Source: Sanderia malayensis
Lineage: Eukaryota; Cnidaria; Scyphozoa; Semaeostomeae; Pelagiidae
Direction of reading: 5' to 3'
Length of the DNA stretch: 64,000 bases
Assembly (NCBI GenBank): GCA_013076295.1
Contig: RQOL01000876.1
Span: 3,224,001-3,288,000 of the forward strand
Made by a program: the position numbers and the translations under genes. Of this stretch, positions 63,257-64,000 are shown in pieces; position 1 is the stretch's first letter, and every line of letters begins with the position of its first letter. Below the pieces are notes generated by a model. That model ran no database searches. It saw nothing but the letters and a program-made list of their open reading frames with translations, and had not been told where the DNA came from.

Positions 63257-64000
63257 GTTTCTGTTGTAAATAATCAGTCGTACGTTGTTTGTTGATTGTA
63301 ACTTATCAGACTTTGTTGAACAGTAGCTATTTAAAAGCACATGTAAGGTTTGTAAACACTTTAAACGTTTAATTTGAGCTTAATAATTACTCATTTGATG
63401 AATGGAGTGTTTGCAATGACTCAGACAATCTTCAAAGGTCAGTAAAATGGGCGCATGTGTTCCCAATGATGATTGAACAAAGTGCCAGCTTCATGTTTCT
63501 GTAATGCTGGACATTGATTGCTCAGCTGAGGGAATTAAGGGCTTTGGTGGTTTGGTCGTGGGTACTATGATTGGGTTGTCTTGATGAGAGATGAAGGGAT
63601 TACTACAAACTTCAATGTTTGGTATTATATGCTCTGGGGAACAGAAAATAAAATGACACAGGTAAGAATTCTTTTTTTCACCATTATTATTATTCGTAAA
63701 CTTTATTTTCTTATAATTTACTAAAAGTTATCTAAAAATTAGGAAATCAAACCCCGAAATGCAGCAACAATAGAACGATTGATTAAAGATCAGTGAAATA
63801 CTAGAAAAATATCAAATAGTAAGAGCTTTGCAAAGTTAATTATATAATAAAAGGAATAAAACGATCATTGCAATCGGCATTAAAATAAATGAGAAAATTA
63901 CATTATGAAAAAATGTTTGTGAATGATTATGATTGCTTGTAGATTTTAAAAGTTTATTGTATGAAAGAAAGAGTTGAAAGTATCAAAATGGATGATTCAT
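63257..64000. other. HYDIN 3' UTR and downstream sequence
   Basis: No gene is seen. An AATAAA hexamer at 63647-63652, about 390 bp after the stop, is a candidate polyadenylation signal. Confidence 0.4.

Overview
The window is metazoan nuclear DNA. It has intron-rich genes with GT-AG introns, one U12-type AT-AC intron, vertebrate-type telomeric hexamers, several DNA-transposon MITEs and a decayed LINE. The gene set (HYDIN, a Cys-loop receptor, a GSE1-like cofactor, a DOK adaptor, secreted phospholipase A2) fits an invertebrate animal with motile cilia and a nervous system. The compact introns and AT-rich composition would suit a cnidarian, but nothing seen here proves the phylum.

Layout, left half (nearly all minus strand). 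At 17-12246 lies a gene that I reconstruct as GSE1-like. A long first exon at 10342-12246 encodes six Cys-rich repeats. A roughly 9.6-kb intron full of MITEs follows, then two further exons at 711-357 and 196-17, running off the left edge. Next come a 9-exon Cys-loop anion-channel-type receptor subunit (12917-16810), NDUFV2 of mitochondrial complex I (18140-20277), HSBP1 (20632-21359, with a textbook U12 AT-AC intron) and HEATR3/Syo1 (21666-25609, with a hAT MITE in its last intron). A composite satellite at 25736-26700 alternates telomeric CCCTAA tracts with a unique-sequence unit. After it come an intronless VPS4-like AAA ATPase (27270-28535), a two-exon secreted phospholipase A2 (29120-29747) and a 5'-truncated LINE relic (30272-31490).

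Right half. A single-exon extended SDR (31735-32844, plus strand) converges on a small DOK-type PH-PTB adaptor (33489-34662, minus). About 500 bp separates DOK head-to-head from HYDIN, which fills the rest of the window (35160-63256, plus). HYDIN is apparently complete: a start exon matching the family N-terminus, many ASH repeats, a central P-loop kinase-like module, a charged coiled-coil segment and a clear stop. Its introns carry MITE fragments, hairpins, minisatellites and two tandem duplications of splice-site sequence.

The genes are functionally unrelated, as expected of a eukaryotic chromosome segment. No operon-like or defence-like system is visible. The most notable points are the U12 intron in HSBP1, the telomere-hexamer satellite, and the six-fold Cys-repeat exon that can be spliced in frame to GSE1-like exons.
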